A stretch of DNA of 12,486 nucleotides, taken from assembly GCA_035547055.1 (NCBI GenBank), contig DASZVN010000150.1, positions 1 through 12,486 on the forward strand. Reading direction: 5' to 3'. The position numbers were made by a program, and so were the translations under genes. Below the pieces are notes generated by a model. The model was not told where the DNA came from, searched no databases, and saw nothing but the letters and a program-made list of their open reading frames with translations. Within the stretch, counting starts at the first letter, position 1; every line of letters starts with the position of its first letter. This document shows positions 1 through 6,264 of the stretch, one piece after another. Source of the stretch: DASZVN01 sp035547055 (lineage in GTDB: Bacteria; Pseudomonadota; Alphaproteobacteria; Rhizobiales; Methylopilaceae).

Positions 1-1
1 G

Positions 2-133
2 GTCAAGCAGCGCGAGGTCGCGGGCGTGGTCGGCGCCGAGCGCTACCGCATCCTCGGCGAATGCCTCGACCTCCTGATCGCCCACTACGGCGGCACCGAC
101 GACGTCGCCCGCGATCCCGGCGAGGGCGGCTGA
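2..133 (+). CDS. C-terminal end of an unidentified protein (5' truncated by window edge)
   Basis: The plus-strand frame beginning at base 2 is open for 43 codons and ends in TGA at 131-133. In 41 of the 43 codons the third base is G or C, which is the coding signature of the other genes here and makes this a real gene tail. The translation starts VKQREVAGVVGAERYRIL and ends ARDPGEGG. The middle looks helical (LGECLDLLIAHYG) and the end looks like a flexible acidic tail. No motif lets me assign a family. It converges on the glycosyltransferase-like gene that ends at 138, with only 4 bp between the stop codons and no visible terminator. Its position beside polysaccharide genes hints at a related role, but that is a guess. 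Confidence 0.65.
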   Translation, partial: VKQREVAGVVGAERYRILGECLDLLIAHYGGTDDVARDPGEGG

Positions 134-137
134 GCGC

Positions 138-863
138 CTAGAACCAAGCGCCGGGCGACATCAGTCCGCGCTGGACGAGGCCGGCTGCGGCGGGCGCGTT
201 GCCCGCGCCGTGAAACAGGCACCCGGTCAATGCGAGCGGGCCCCGCTCCCGAATCCGCTCCAGCCGGATCGGCAGGGCGTGGGCGGTCGAGCCGCGATAG
301 GCGTAGTGCCGCCGCCACCACACTACTGGAATGCGAACCAGGTCGGCGGCCGCCACTGCGGTCCCTTCGGCATCGACCACCGTCGCCGCCATGCCGAGTC
401 GGCGGTCGTCGCGGAGGAACTGCCCGACCGCATGCAGCGAGCGCGTCGCCATCTGGGGATAGAGCAGCAGGTCCTCGGCCTCGACGGTGACGCAGAGATG
501 GCCGCTGCCGAAGCGGCGCAACAGCGCGTTGCACCAATGGATGACATGGCGCTTCGCTCCGGCCGGCGCCGCCCAGAGCGAGATGTCCTTCGCGGACGCG
601 CTTCGGCTGCCGACGGAGCCTTCGCCCGTGGCAAGCACGAGAAAATGGTCGGCCCCGAGGCCGCGATAGTGGTCCAGGAAGGGGTCGAGCCGGGCGGTGG
701 CGGCATCCACCACGCACAGCACGAGGACATCGCCGTCGCGGATATGCCGGGTGCGGTCCTGGATCGAGCGAAGCGCGCGGCCGTGCCAGGTGGCCGCCGC
801 GACCGCCACCCCTCCTGCGGACAGCAGGCCGAGATCGCGACCGAGCTTGGCGAAATCAGCCAT
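138..863 (-). CDS. Divergent glycosyltransferase-2-like protein (Glyco_tranf_2_4 / GT92-like fold), possibly catalytically altered
   Basis: This 241-residue protein resembles bacterial glycosyltransferases of the type with an RNE..FL.HYR.LGVDHF start, a DNxSxDGT loop and a VDADE metal site. The recognisable pieces are, in order, FLDHYRGLGADHFLVLA (62-78), ISLW (94-97), NALLRRFGSGHLCVTVEAED (112-131), LLLYPQMATRSL (132-143), and a C-terminal IPVVWWRRHYAYRGST...LTGCLFHG stretch matching the conserved end of the family. Three usually conserved sites differ: RNE is replaced near residues 52-54 (VDA), DNxSxDGT by ATGEGSVGS (78-86), and DADE by EAED (128-131). The fold looks complete, so this is not a truncation. 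A short hydrophobic stretch (about 12-25) is too weak to call a membrane anchor. The gene lies 35 bp downstream of the GT2 gene at 899-2017 on the same strand and is probably co-transcribed with it. Upstream of the ATG I see no strong Shine-Dalgarno sequence. The fold family is fairly secure; activity and substrate are unknown. Confidence 0.75.
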   Translation of the reverse strand: MADFAKLGRDLGLLSAGGVAVAAATWHGRALRSIQDRTRHIRDGDVLVLCVVDAATARLDPFLDHYRGLGADHFLVLATGEGSVGSRSASAKDISLWAAPAGAKRHVIHWCNALLRRFGSGHLCVTVEAEDLLLYPQMATRSLHAVGQFLRDDRRLGMAATVVDAEGTAVAAADLVRIPVVWWRRHYAYRGSTAHALPIRLERIRERGPLALTGCLFHGAGNAPAAAGLVQRGLMSPGAWF

Positions 864-898
864 CGCCGGTGCTGGTCGCCGCCGCGCGGATCACCCGG

Positions 899-2017
899 CT
901 AGCGTCCCAGCCGCAGGTAGCGCCGCACATAGCGGCGGTAGGCGATCTCGACGAGCAGCCGTGCGGACTGCGGTGACAGCATCGTGCGGAGACCATGCTC
1001 GCGGCGCCCTCTGCGGAAGGCGCGGTACCATTGGCGATAGAGCTCGCCCTTGAGCCACGGCCAGCGCCACACGCCACGGCCGACCGCATCGTTGACGAAC
1101 GCCCAGTCGTCCCGCGGCACCGAATAGGGGCGGAAGCTCGTGTTCTGGAGGAATTTCAGCACCGAGGCGACGATGAGATAATCCCGCTCCAACGCCGTCG
1201 CACCGAGGCGGCCCGCGACGGCGTCGGTGCGCTCCCGCCACGAAGCGGCGCCCGCGAGGTCGATCGCGGCGAATTCGTCGGCCTCGATCTCGTAGCCAGT
1301 CTTACGAAAACGCTGCTCGGAGACCGCCGCGACCGCCGCCATCAGGGTCTGGACCTGTCCATTGGTGACGCTGGCCGAAGACACGTTCTGGGCGTGGACC
1401 CGGTACTTGCCGACGATCTCGTCGACGCCGCCGAGCTCGCCCTCGCGCGCCAGCCGCCACAGGAGGTCGGCGTCCTCCGAATGCAGGCACATGCGGTAGC
1501 CGCCGAGCTTCAGCACCGGCTCGCGCCGCACGGTCAGGAACGGATGGGGCAGGTAAGGCTCCTTCGGCGGCACTCCCCAGGGATTGCCCTCGAGCGCCTC
1601 GCCGGGGGTAAAGTACTTGCCGACGGTCGCGCCCTCGGCGTCGATCGTGATGAACGAGCCCGACACCGCCAGGCATTGGGGCTTGTCGTCGAGATAGGCC
1701 TTCTGGACGGCGAAGCGGCGGGGGAAGCTGATGTCGTCGGCGTCCATCCGCGCGATCAGCGGCGCCCGAGCCTCGCGGAGAGCGGCGTTGAGCGCGCCGA
1801 TCAGGCCGAGATTCCGGCCGAGCCGAAGCGGCCGCACCCGGGCGTCCGCCGCCTCGTAGCGCGCGATCAGCTCGGGCGAGCCGTCGGTCGAGCCGTCGTC
1901 GATCAGGATCAGCTCGAAATCGCCGAAGCTCTGGCCGAGAACGGAGTCGACCGCCTCGGCGAGATAGCGCTCGCCGTTATAGACCGGCAGCAGGACCGAG
2001 ATCGCGGGCGCCGCCAT
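899..2017 (-). CDS. Family 2 glycosyltransferase (polysaccharide biosynthesis), paralogue 1
   Basis: This 372-residue protein is a GT-A fold inverting glycosyltransferase that transfers a sugar from a nucleotide-sugar to a growing glycan on the cytoplasmic side of the membrane. The catalytic domain is intact: SVLLPVYNGE (7-16), the nucleotide-binding DDGSTDG (40-46), NLGLIGALNAAL (69-80), the metal-binding MDADD (91-95), PYLPHPF (154-160), and the catalytic-base region EDADLLWR (181-188), followed by KYRVHAQNVS. About 150 C-terminal residues after that have no motif I recognise and end in a very basic tail (RRYVRRYLRLGR). There is no signal peptide or membrane segment. The ATG lies 3 bp after the stop of the paralogous gene at 2021-3124, so the two are surely co-transcribed. 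The donor and acceptor sugars cannot be read from the sequence; GDP-mannose from the nearby manC is one possibility. Confidence 0.9.
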   Translation of the reverse strand: MAAPAISVLLPVYNGERYLAEAVDSVLGQSFGDFELILIDDGSTDGSPELIARYEAADARVRPLRLGRNLGLIGALNAALREARAPLIARMDADDISFPRRFAVQKAYLDDKPQCLAVSGSFITIDAEGATVGKYFTPGEALEGNPWGVPPKEPYLPHPFLTVRREPVLKLGGYRMCLHSEDADLLWRLAREGELGGVDEIVGKYRVHAQNVSSASVTNGQVQTLMAAVAAVSEQRFRKTGYEIEADEFAAIDLAGAASWRERTDAVAGRLGATALERDYLIVASVLKFLQNTSFRPYSVPRDDWAFVNDAVGRGVWRWPWLKGELYRQWYRAFRRGRREHGLRTMLSPQSARLLVEIAYRRYVRRYLRLGR

Positions 2018-2020
2018 CGC

Positions 2021-3124
2021 TCAGGCCCGCTGCGCGCGAAGTTCGGCGAGGCGCCGCCACCTGCCGGCGGCGATCAGGCGATCCGCCATTCCGCCGTTCG
2101 CACCCCGCACCCGCCGGTAGGCGTCGAGCCACAGCGACTTCACATAGGCGCGCGAGGCACCCCTGCGGCTTCGGGCGAGATAGGCCCGCATCACCGCCTC
2201 GATGTAGTCGACGTCCTCCATCTCGATCTCGAACGGCCGCCACTTGGTGTATTCGAGGAACTTCGCCACCACCCGGACGGTCAGGTCGGGCATCTCGGCG
2301 GCGTCGAGCGCGAAGACGGTCGCGGCCGCGGCGATGATGCTTTCCAGGCTGTAGGCGCTCCGCGCGATCGTGGGGATCCGGTCCGCGGTGAAGGCGATGT
2401 CCGCCGCGCCCCGCTGCCGCCGCGCCGCCGACAGGCCCGCGAGCTGCGAATAGAGCGCCTGCATCCGCCCATTGGTGACGCCGCGGCCGGAGATCGCGCC
2501 GGGATGCACTCGATAGTAGCCGATATAGTCGCGAAGGTTCGAGACGGTGCCGAGCTCCATCAGGCGCCAGAACAGGTCGGCGTCTTCGGCATGGAAGACG
2601 TAGCGATAACCACCGAGCCGCCGCATCGCCTCGGTCCGCGCCATGAGAAACGGGTGGGGCAGATAGGGGTCCTTGTAGGGCAGGCGGCGGAGGTCGACCG
2701 CGACCTCCTCGGGCGGCAGGAAGTCCTGGCCGCTCAGCCCGTCGCCGGCGTCGATGTGGAAGAAGCCGCCGGCCAGCGCGACATCGCCGCGGCGCTCGAT
2801 CGCCGCGCGCTGCGCCGCGAAGCGGTGTGGCAGGCAGACATCATCCGAATCCATCCGCGCAATCAGCGGCGCAGCGGCCTCGGCGAGGGCGAAGTTCAGC
2901 GCGCCGATGATCCCGACATTGTCGGCGAAGGTGATCGGCCGGATCCGGTCGTCCGCCGCGGCATAGCGGGCGACGGTGTCGCTGGAGGCATCCTGGGAGC
3001 CGTCGTCGACGATCAGGAGCTCGAAGTCGCCGAAGCTCTGGCCGAGGACGGACTCGATCGCCCGGCCGAGATAGGGCTCGCCATCGAAAACCGGCAGGAT
3101 GACGGAAATCGCGGGCGCCGCCAT
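2021..3124 (-). CDS. Family 2 glycosyltransferase (polysaccharide biosynthesis), paralogue 2
   Basis: This 367-residue GT2 enzyme is a tandem paralogue of the next gene downstream. Over the first 36 residues, 28 are identical (both begin MAAPAIS and share SVLGQSFGDFEL), and the order of later motifs is the same. Visible motifs are VILPVFDGE (8-16), VDDGSQDAS (39-47), MDSDD (91-95) as the metal site, YLPHPF (154-159), EDADLFWR (180-187) and YYRVHPG (203-209). The VTNG stretch (216-219) recurs at the matching place in the paralogue. The C-terminal 140 residues are divergent and basic near the end. The start codon is the ATG at 3124, with a CGGAG about 12 nt upstream as a weak ribosome-binding site. 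The 86-bp gap to the sulfotransferase gene upstream has no strong terminator, so read-through from it is likely. Role inferred: adding a different sugar or linkage from its paralogue in the same glycan. Confidence 0.9.
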   Translation of the reverse strand: MAAPAISVILPVFDGEPYLGRAIESVLGQSFGDFELLIVDDGSQDASSDTVARYAAADDRIRPITFADNVGIIGALNFALAEAAAPLIARMDSDDVCLPHRFAAQRAAIERRGDVALAGGFFHIDAGDGLSGQDFLPPEEVAVDLRRLPYKDPYLPHPFLMARTEAMRRLGGYRYVFHAEDADLFWRLMELGTVSNLRDYIGYYRVHPGAISGRGVTNGRMQALYSQLAGLSAARRQRGAADIAFTADRIPTIARSAYSLESIIAAAATVFALDAAEMPDLTVRVVAKFLEYTKWRPFEIEMEDVDYIEAVMRAYLARSRRGASRAYVKSLWLDAYRRVRGANGGMADRLIAAGRWRRLAELRAQRA

Positions 3125-3210
3125 GGCTCAGTCCGCTCCGGCGGCCCGTCCGGCCTCGATCCGTCCGCGGTGGCGGATCCGTCGCTCACCTCGGAGGTGC
3201 CAGGAGACCA

Positions 3211-3852
3211 TCAAAAATCCAGCGCCTGATAGTCTTCGACATATTCGTGCTTGACGAAATTGACGAGCTCGGCGTTCAGCGCAATCTCCTTCAGCGACGG
3301 GCCGCCGGCCTGCTCGCGATAGAGATTGATCTGCCGGTGCGCCGATCCTTGCAGCGCCTGCTTAAGCTCTTCCATCTGCTCGATGCGGTAGACCTGCATG
3401 CTGTCGAGCCGGCCGCCGATCCAATGCATCTGCGGCAGCGCGTGGTGGTGGAAGATTTCGGCATTGTTCAGCTTCTTCCAACCTCGCACGACACGCTTGG
3501 CGAGATCGTCAAACATGTCCTGGCTGACGGTCGCACCCTCGGCCGACAACTCGGTCACGATGCGGTCGATGCCGATGTTGGCGTAGAGACGGGCGGCATC
3601 GTGGTGGTGCAGGATGCGGTTGCGCACGAGCGACAGGAACCGGGCCTGCGGGTCGCGGACGACGACGAAGCGGAAATAGTGATGCGGCACCGGCGGCACG
3701 CGAACCGTCGGAAAGGTCGCATGGATGGAAGATGCCCAGCGGTTCGGTCGAAAATCCTCGCCCGCTTCCAATCGATAAAGGGCTGACTTCAAGCTAGTGC
3801 AAGCATTTTTGGGGATAGGTTGATAACATATCTTGTATCCAGGAAGAATCAT
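3211..3852 (-). CDS. Carbohydrate sulfotransferase (Sulfotransfer_2 family, PAPS-dependent)
   Basis: This 213-residue protein should transfer sulfate from PAPS to a hydroxyl of a carbohydrate. The 5'-phosphosulfate-binding loop is PIPKNACTSLK (12-22), close to the IPKVACTSWK of chondroitin- and heparan-type sulfotransferases. The 3'-phosphate-binding motif is VVVRDPQARFLSLVRN (63-78), with the usual arginine and serine eight residues apart (R66, S74). The later HHALPQMHWIG (136-146) and VYRIEQMEEL (154-163) match the family's HWxPQ and YDxIGKxE segments. The C-terminal end (YVEDYQALDF) is also typical, so the gene looks complete. There is no signal peptide or transmembrane anchor, unlike the Golgi enzymes of animals. 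The base composition is clearly lower in GC than its neighbours: by hand count 25 of 60 at 3781-3840 and 32 of 60 at 3241-3300, against 45 of 60 at 2041-2100. This suggests recent acquisition. It leads the minus-strand glycosyltransferase cassette, so a sulfated glycan is the inferred product. Confidence 0.85.
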   Translation of the reverse strand: MILPGYKICYQPIPKNACTSLKSALYRLEAGEDFRPNRWASSIHATFPTVRVPPVPHHYFRFVVVRDPQARFLSLVRNRILHHHDAARLYANIGIDRIVTELSAEGATVSQDMFDDLAKRVVRGWKKLNNAEIFHHHALPQMHWIGGRLDSMQVYRIEQMEELKQALQGSAHRQINLYREQAGGPSLKEIALNAELVNFVKHEYVEDYQALDF

Positions 3853-3898
3853 TCGTCAGGCTCACGCGCGCAGGCGAATGGTCGCCTCGTCGCTGCAC

Positions 3899-3927
3899 TG
3901 GATATCGCGGGGTCGGCGCGATGGCAA
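3899..3927 (-). promoter_or_regulatory. Candidate promoter for the sulfotransferase-glycosyltransferase cassette
   Basis: On the minus strand, TTGCCA (3922-3927) is followed after exactly 17 bp by TATCCA (3899-3904). The -35 matches the consensus at 5 of 6 positions and the -10 at only 3 of 6. It would start transcription roughly 40 nt before the ATG at 3852. It lies in the 119-bp divergent gap with the gene at 3972, which is where a promoter is expected. No operator repeat is obvious around it. Confidence 0.3.
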
Positions 3928-3971
3928 TGCCCTGAGATTGCCGCGCGAACCGCCTTCCATCGGACGGGAAC

Positions 3972-4565
3972 ATGCCCATGACCGAGCCGTCGTCGCTGCG
4001 TTTTCCGCCGCTTTCGCAGGAGGAGATGAGCGCCGCCCAGCGGCGCGCCTACGAGGCGATCCGCCGCTTCACCGCGGCGGTCGACCGCGGGCCGTTCCCG
4101 ATGATGCTGCGCAGCCCCGGCGCCGAAGAGCTGATGGCGCTCTCCGACTACATCCGCTTCCGCATCTCGATCGAGCTGCGCCTCGCCGAGTTCGCGATCC
4201 TGATCCATGCGCGGCTGTGGACCGACCAGTACGAATGGCAGGCGCACGAGCCGCGCGCGCTGAATGCCGGCCTCAGCGTGGCCGTCGTCGCCGACCTCAA
4301 GGCCGGCCGGCGACCGGCCGCGATGCGGCCCGACGAGGCGGCGGTCTATGATTTCGCCGTAGCGCTGTCACAACACCATGCCGTCGCAGATGGCACGTTC
4401 CGCCGCGCGGTCGAGCTGCTCGGCGAGGCCGGCGTCGCCGACCTGACCGTGCTGCTCGGCCTCTACGTGATGGTATCCTATGTCCTCGGCGTGTCCGAGA
4501 TCACGAGCCCGCCCGGCATGACGCCGCCGCTGGTCCCGCTGGCAGAGCCGCTGCCGCTCGACTGA
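3972..4565 (+). CDS. Carboxymuconolactone decarboxylase (CMD/AhpD-like) family protein, cysteine-free
   Basis: This 197-residue, probably all-helical protein belongs to the carboxymuconolactone decarboxylase family. The core is the conserved segment from about 69 to 102, which includes LRLAEFAILIHARLW and YEWQAHEPRALNAGLS. Around it are the usual N-terminal RFPPLSQEEMSAAQRRAYEAI and RGPFPMMLRSPG, and a C-terminal helix pair (DEAAVYDFAVAL; GEAGVADLTVLLGLY). The AhpD-type CxxC redox motif is missing, and the whole protein has no cysteine, so peroxidase-reductase activity is unlikely. Lactone hydrolase or decarboxylase-like chemistry, or a binding role, remains possible; the substrate is unknown. 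Two start codons are possible. ATG 3972 has a GGA 7 nt upstream, and ATG 3978 has GGGA at better spacing and gives MTEPSS. It stands alone on the plus strand, diverging from the sulfotransferase and ending 6 bp from the end of manC. Its link to polysaccharide synthesis is probably only positional. Confidence 0.85.
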   Translation: MPMTEPSSLRFPPLSQEEMSAAQRRAYEAIRRFTAAVDRGPFPMMLRSPGAEELMALSDYIRFRISIELRLAEFAILIHARLWTDQYEWQAHEPRALNAGLSVAVVADLKAGRRPAAMRPDEAAVYDFAVALSQHHAVADGTFRRAVELLGEAGVADLTVLLGLYVMVSYVLGVSEITSPPGMTPPLVPLAEPLPLD

Positions 4566-4571
4566 CCGCGT

Positions 4572-6005
4572 TCAGGTGCGGGCGTAGACATCCTCGAGGC
4601 GGACGATGTCGTCCTCGCCGAGATAGGCGCCGGACTGCACCTCGATCAGGTTGAGCGGCAGCTTGCCGGGGTTCTCCAGCCGGTGGACGCAGCCGAGCGG
4701 CAGGAACACCGACTCGTTCTCGCGCAGCAGGATCTCCTCGCTGTCGCGCCGGATCAGCGCGGTGCCGTTGACCACCACCCAGTGCTCGGCGCGGTGGTAG
4801 TGCTTCTGCAGCGACAGCTTGGCGCCGGGGTTCACGGTGATGCGCTTGACCTGGAAGCGCTCGCCGTCGTGGATCGATTCGTAGAAGCCCCACGGGCGGT
4901 AGCAGCGCCGGGTCTGGGTCGCGGCGCTGTTGCCGCGGGCGCGGATGCGCTCGACCAGGCTCTTGATCTTCTCGTCCTGGCCGCGCCGCGTCACCAGCAC
5001 GGCGTCGCCGGTCGCGACCACCACCAGATCCTCGACGCCGACCGCCGCGACCAGCGGGCCGTCGCTCCTGAGATAGCAGCCGCTCGCCGCTTCGGCCGCG
5101 ACCTCGCCGAGGAGGGCGTTGCCGGCGGCGTCGCGCTCGGCAATTTCCCACAGCGCGGTCCAGCCACCGACGTCGGTCCAGCCGCAATCGACCGGCACCA
5201 CCGTCGCGGCATCGGTCCGTTCCATCAGCGCATAGTCGATCGAGATCGAGGGTGCGCGGGCGAAGGCGGCGGGGTCGAGCCGGCAGAAATCGAGATCGGC
5301 GGCGGCGAAGTCGACGGCATCGCGGCAGGCCTGGACCAGCGCGCCCTCGAAGCGCTCGAGCTCGTCCAGCAGGCGGCGCGCCGGCAGCAGGAAGATGCCG
5401 CTGTTCCAGAGATAGTCGCCGGAGGCGAGATAGGCTTCGGCGACTTCCGCCTCGGGCTTCTCGACGAAGCGGTGAACGCGGTGGACGCCGGGCGCGGCGG
5501 CGAGCGGGTCGCCGGCCTGGATATAGCCGTAGCCGGTCGCGGGGCGGCTCGGGCGGATGCCGAACAGGGCGAAGGCGCCGCTCCGCGCCGCCGCCGCACC
5601 TTGCACGAGGGCGGCCTGGAAGGCCTGAGGATCGGCGATGACGTGGTCGGCGGGCATCAGCAGGAGAAGCGCGTCCTCGTCGTCGCGCAGCGCCATCAGC
5701 GCCGCGACCGCGGCCGCCGGGCCGGTGTTGCGGCCCTCGGGCTCGAGGACGATCCGCCCGGCGGGCGCACCGACCGCGCGCAATTGCTCGGCGATCAGGA
5801 AGCGATGCTCGGCATTGCAGACCACGAGCGGCGGCGTGAAGCGGGCTGGATCGGCGACCCGCAGCACGGTCTGCTGCAGCAGGGTCTTGTCGCCCGCGAG
5901 CGCCAGAAGCTGCTTCGGATAGCTCTGCCGCGACAGGGGCCACAACCGCGTTCCGCTGCCGCCCGACAACAGCACCGGCACGATCCGTCCATCAGCCTCG
6001 GCCAT
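4572..6005 (-). CDS. manC: Mannose-1-phosphate guanylyltransferase / mannose-6-phosphate isomerase (bifunctional, type II)
   Basis: This 477-residue cytoplasmic enzyme makes GDP-mannose from mannose-1-phosphate and GTP; its C-terminal domain can also interconvert fructose-6-phosphate and mannose-6-phosphate. The length is standard for the ManC/XanB/AlgA group. The guanylyltransferase domain (about 1-350) shows GGSGTRLWPLSR (15-26) with PKQ (30-32), GRNTGPA (91-97), MPADHVI (117-123), FVEKPE (180-185), WNSGIF (200-205) and DCGWTDVGGW (273-282). The cupin-type isomerase domain (about 365-470) shows RPWGFYE (370-376), QKHYHRAEHWVVVNG (400-414) with the metal-binding histidines, and EVQSG (455-459). 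No key residue is missing. The ATG at 6005 has GGGAG 7 nt upstream (6013-6017), which supports this start. A candidate promoter lies just upstream at 6027-6055. The product probably feeds the glycosyltransferases at 138-3124, although the plus-strand gene at 3972 interrupts a single operon with them. Confidence 0.95.
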   Translation of the reverse strand: MAEADGRIVPVLLSGGSGTRLWPLSRQSYPKQLLALAGDKTLLQQTVLRVADPARFTPPLVVCNAEHRFLIAEQLRAVGAPAGRIVLEPEGRNTGPAAAVAALMALRDDEDALLLLMPADHVIADPQAFQAALVQGAAAARSGAFALFGIRPSRPATGYGYIQAGDPLAAAPGVHRVHRFVEKPEAEVAEAYLASGDYLWNSGIFLLPARRLLDELERFEGALVQACRDAVDFAAADLDFCRLDPAAFARAPSISIDYALMERTDAATVVPVDCGWTDVGGWTALWEIAERDAAGNALLGEVAAEAASGCYLRSDGPLVAAVGVEDLVVVATGDAVLVTRRGQDEKIKSLVERIRARGNSAATQTRRCYRPWGFYESIHDGERFQVKRITVNPGAKLSLQKHYHRAEHWVVVNGTALIRRDSEEILLRENESVFLPLGCVHRLENPGKLPLNLIEVQSGAYLGEDDIVRLEDVYART

Positions 6006-6026
6006 GGATCTGCTCCCTCGGCGAGG

Positions 6027-6055
6027 ATCATCGCATGGAGCGGGAACGCGCTCAA
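6027..6055 (-). promoter_or_regulatory. Candidate sigma-70-type promoter for manC
   Basis: On the minus strand, TTGAGC (6050-6055) and GATGAT (6027-6032) are separated by exactly 17 bp. Both hexamers match the consensus at 4 of 6 positions. The predicted start, about 7 nt after the -10, would leave a leader of only about 15 nt that just contains the GGGAG ribosome-binding site at 6013-6017. This is suggestive only; manC could also be read from an upstream start through the stem-loop region. Confidence 0.3.
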
Positions 6056-6068
6056 AGCCGCCGGGGCT

Positions 6069-6248
6069 CCGCCCGAAGGCGGGTTCGAGGGCCTCCTTTC
6101 GGGCAGGTCATTCGTCGGGTTGGCATCGGCAGCGCCGATGCCAACGTCGGGCGCGGCACGCAAGTCGTGGCTCGCCCGGCTTGCGTCACCAGCGGGACCA
6201 GCACGGGCAAGCCCGTGCAGGTGGGCATCGCAGGCGACGCCCACCTGC
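6069..6248. repeat. Cluster of five inverted repeats in the folC-manC gap
   Basis: Most of the 259-bp gap between folC and manC is made of stem-loops. From left to right they are: CCGCC/GGCGG with a four-base loop (6069-6082; UUCG loop in minus-strand RNA); a perfect 11-bp stem GTTGGCATCGG/CCGATGCCAAC with a five-base loop (6119-6145); ACGCAAG/CTTGCGT with a 15-base loop (6158-6186); GCACGGGC/GCCCGTGC with a two-base loop (6201-6218); and a perfect 10-bp stem GCAGGTGGGC/GCCCACCTGC with a 12-base loop (6217-6248). The last starts 17 bp beyond the folC stop. None is followed by a T-run on either strand, so they are not classical intrinsic terminators. A strong AAAGGAGG on the minus strand (6092-6099) has no start codon at usable distance. 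Nothing else of note is seen in the gap. Confidence 0.7.
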
Positions 6249-6264
6249 GGACCCGAAGCGAGGG

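Noticed and set aside
995..3229. A 744-codon open frame on the plus strand opposite the two GT2 genes
   Set aside because: It is the antisense of two clear GT2 genes. Its translation is low-complexity and rich in R, G, D and H without any domain, as expected of a mirror frame in high-GC DNA. The same holds for 4683-6287, 6004-7722, 7866-9701 and 9563-11566 on the plus strand.
3972..4565. AhpD-type alkylhydroperoxidase
   Set aside because: The protein has no cysteine, so the CxxC-based peroxidase reaction cannot occur.
5795..6244. A 149-codon minus-strand open frame over the folC-manC gap
   Set aside because: It runs across the stem-loop cluster and then into the start of manC in another frame. 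The translation shows no domain, and the AAAGGAGG at 6092-6099 does not serve its start.
6069..6248. CRISPR array or rho-independent terminator in the folC-manC gap
   Set aside because: The units differ in sequence and spacing, there are no regular spacers, and no hairpin is followed by a T-run on either strand.
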